Notes under the pieces: generated by a model
Database searches by the model: none
What the model was told of the DNA's origin: nothing
The model's input: only the letters and a program-made list of their open reading frames with translations
Program-made: the position numbers and the translations under genes
From: Leclercia sp. UBA7405
GTDB lineage: Bacteria; Pseudomonadota; Gammaproteobacteria; Enterobacterales; Enterobacteriaceae
NCBI GenBank assembly: GCA_002469605.1
Contig: DKMV01000004.1
Span: 1 to 6,473, forward strand
DNA length: 6,473 bases
Reading direction: 5' to 3'
Shown here: positions 6,465 through 6,473 of the stretch, one piece after another
Layout: every line of letters starts with the position of its first letter
Numbering within the stretch: the stretch's first letter is position 1

Positions 6465-6473
6465 GACCATCCT

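Overview
The window looks like chromosomal DNA from a member of the Enterobacteriaceae. Dcm, YedJ and the sensor kinase read almost residue for residue like their Escherichia coli/Salmonella counterparts, the porin is of the enteric OmpC/OmpS type, and coding regions are GC-rich while the porin upstream region is AT-rich. The genus cannot be fixed from sequence alone. No insertion sequences, CRISPR arrays, tRNA or rRNA genes were seen.

Layout. The left third is on the minus strand: the first ~274 codons of a DcuS-type C4-dicarboxylate sensor kinase (cut by the window edge at base 1), a short intergenic region with its promoter and the porin's terminator, then a complete outer-membrane porin (961-2031). 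A 589-base gap (2032-2620) follows. It holds the porin leader and promoter, an array of roughly 20-bp-phased OmpR-like elements, and an intrinsic terminator on the minus strand that serves no visible gene, which suggests an unannotated small RNA. The middle is on the plus strand: yedJ (HD-domain phosphohydrolase) and dcm (CCWGG cytosine-C5 methyltransferase), 48 bases apart and probably cotranscribed. The mismatch-repair gene vsr, which overlaps the dcm end in E. coli, is absent. The right third is on the minus strand and convergent with dcm: a GlxA-type (DJ-1/PfpI plus AraC) regulator (start near 6464) followed by an isochorismatase-family cysteine hydrolase (4843-5391). Between them lies a promoter-like region with a perfect TATAAT and two 7-bp direct repeats 21 bp apart.

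How the parts may work together. These are three independent modules. One is membrane sensing and permeability (DcuS, porin), with separate promoters and terminators. One is the yedJ-dcm DNA-methylation pair, here apparently without its repair partner. One is a regulator-enzyme pair whose substrate is unknown. The points most worth following up are the orphan terminator/candidate sRNA beside the porin, the loss of vsr with a possible remnant of its start, and the phased repeats at two promoters.
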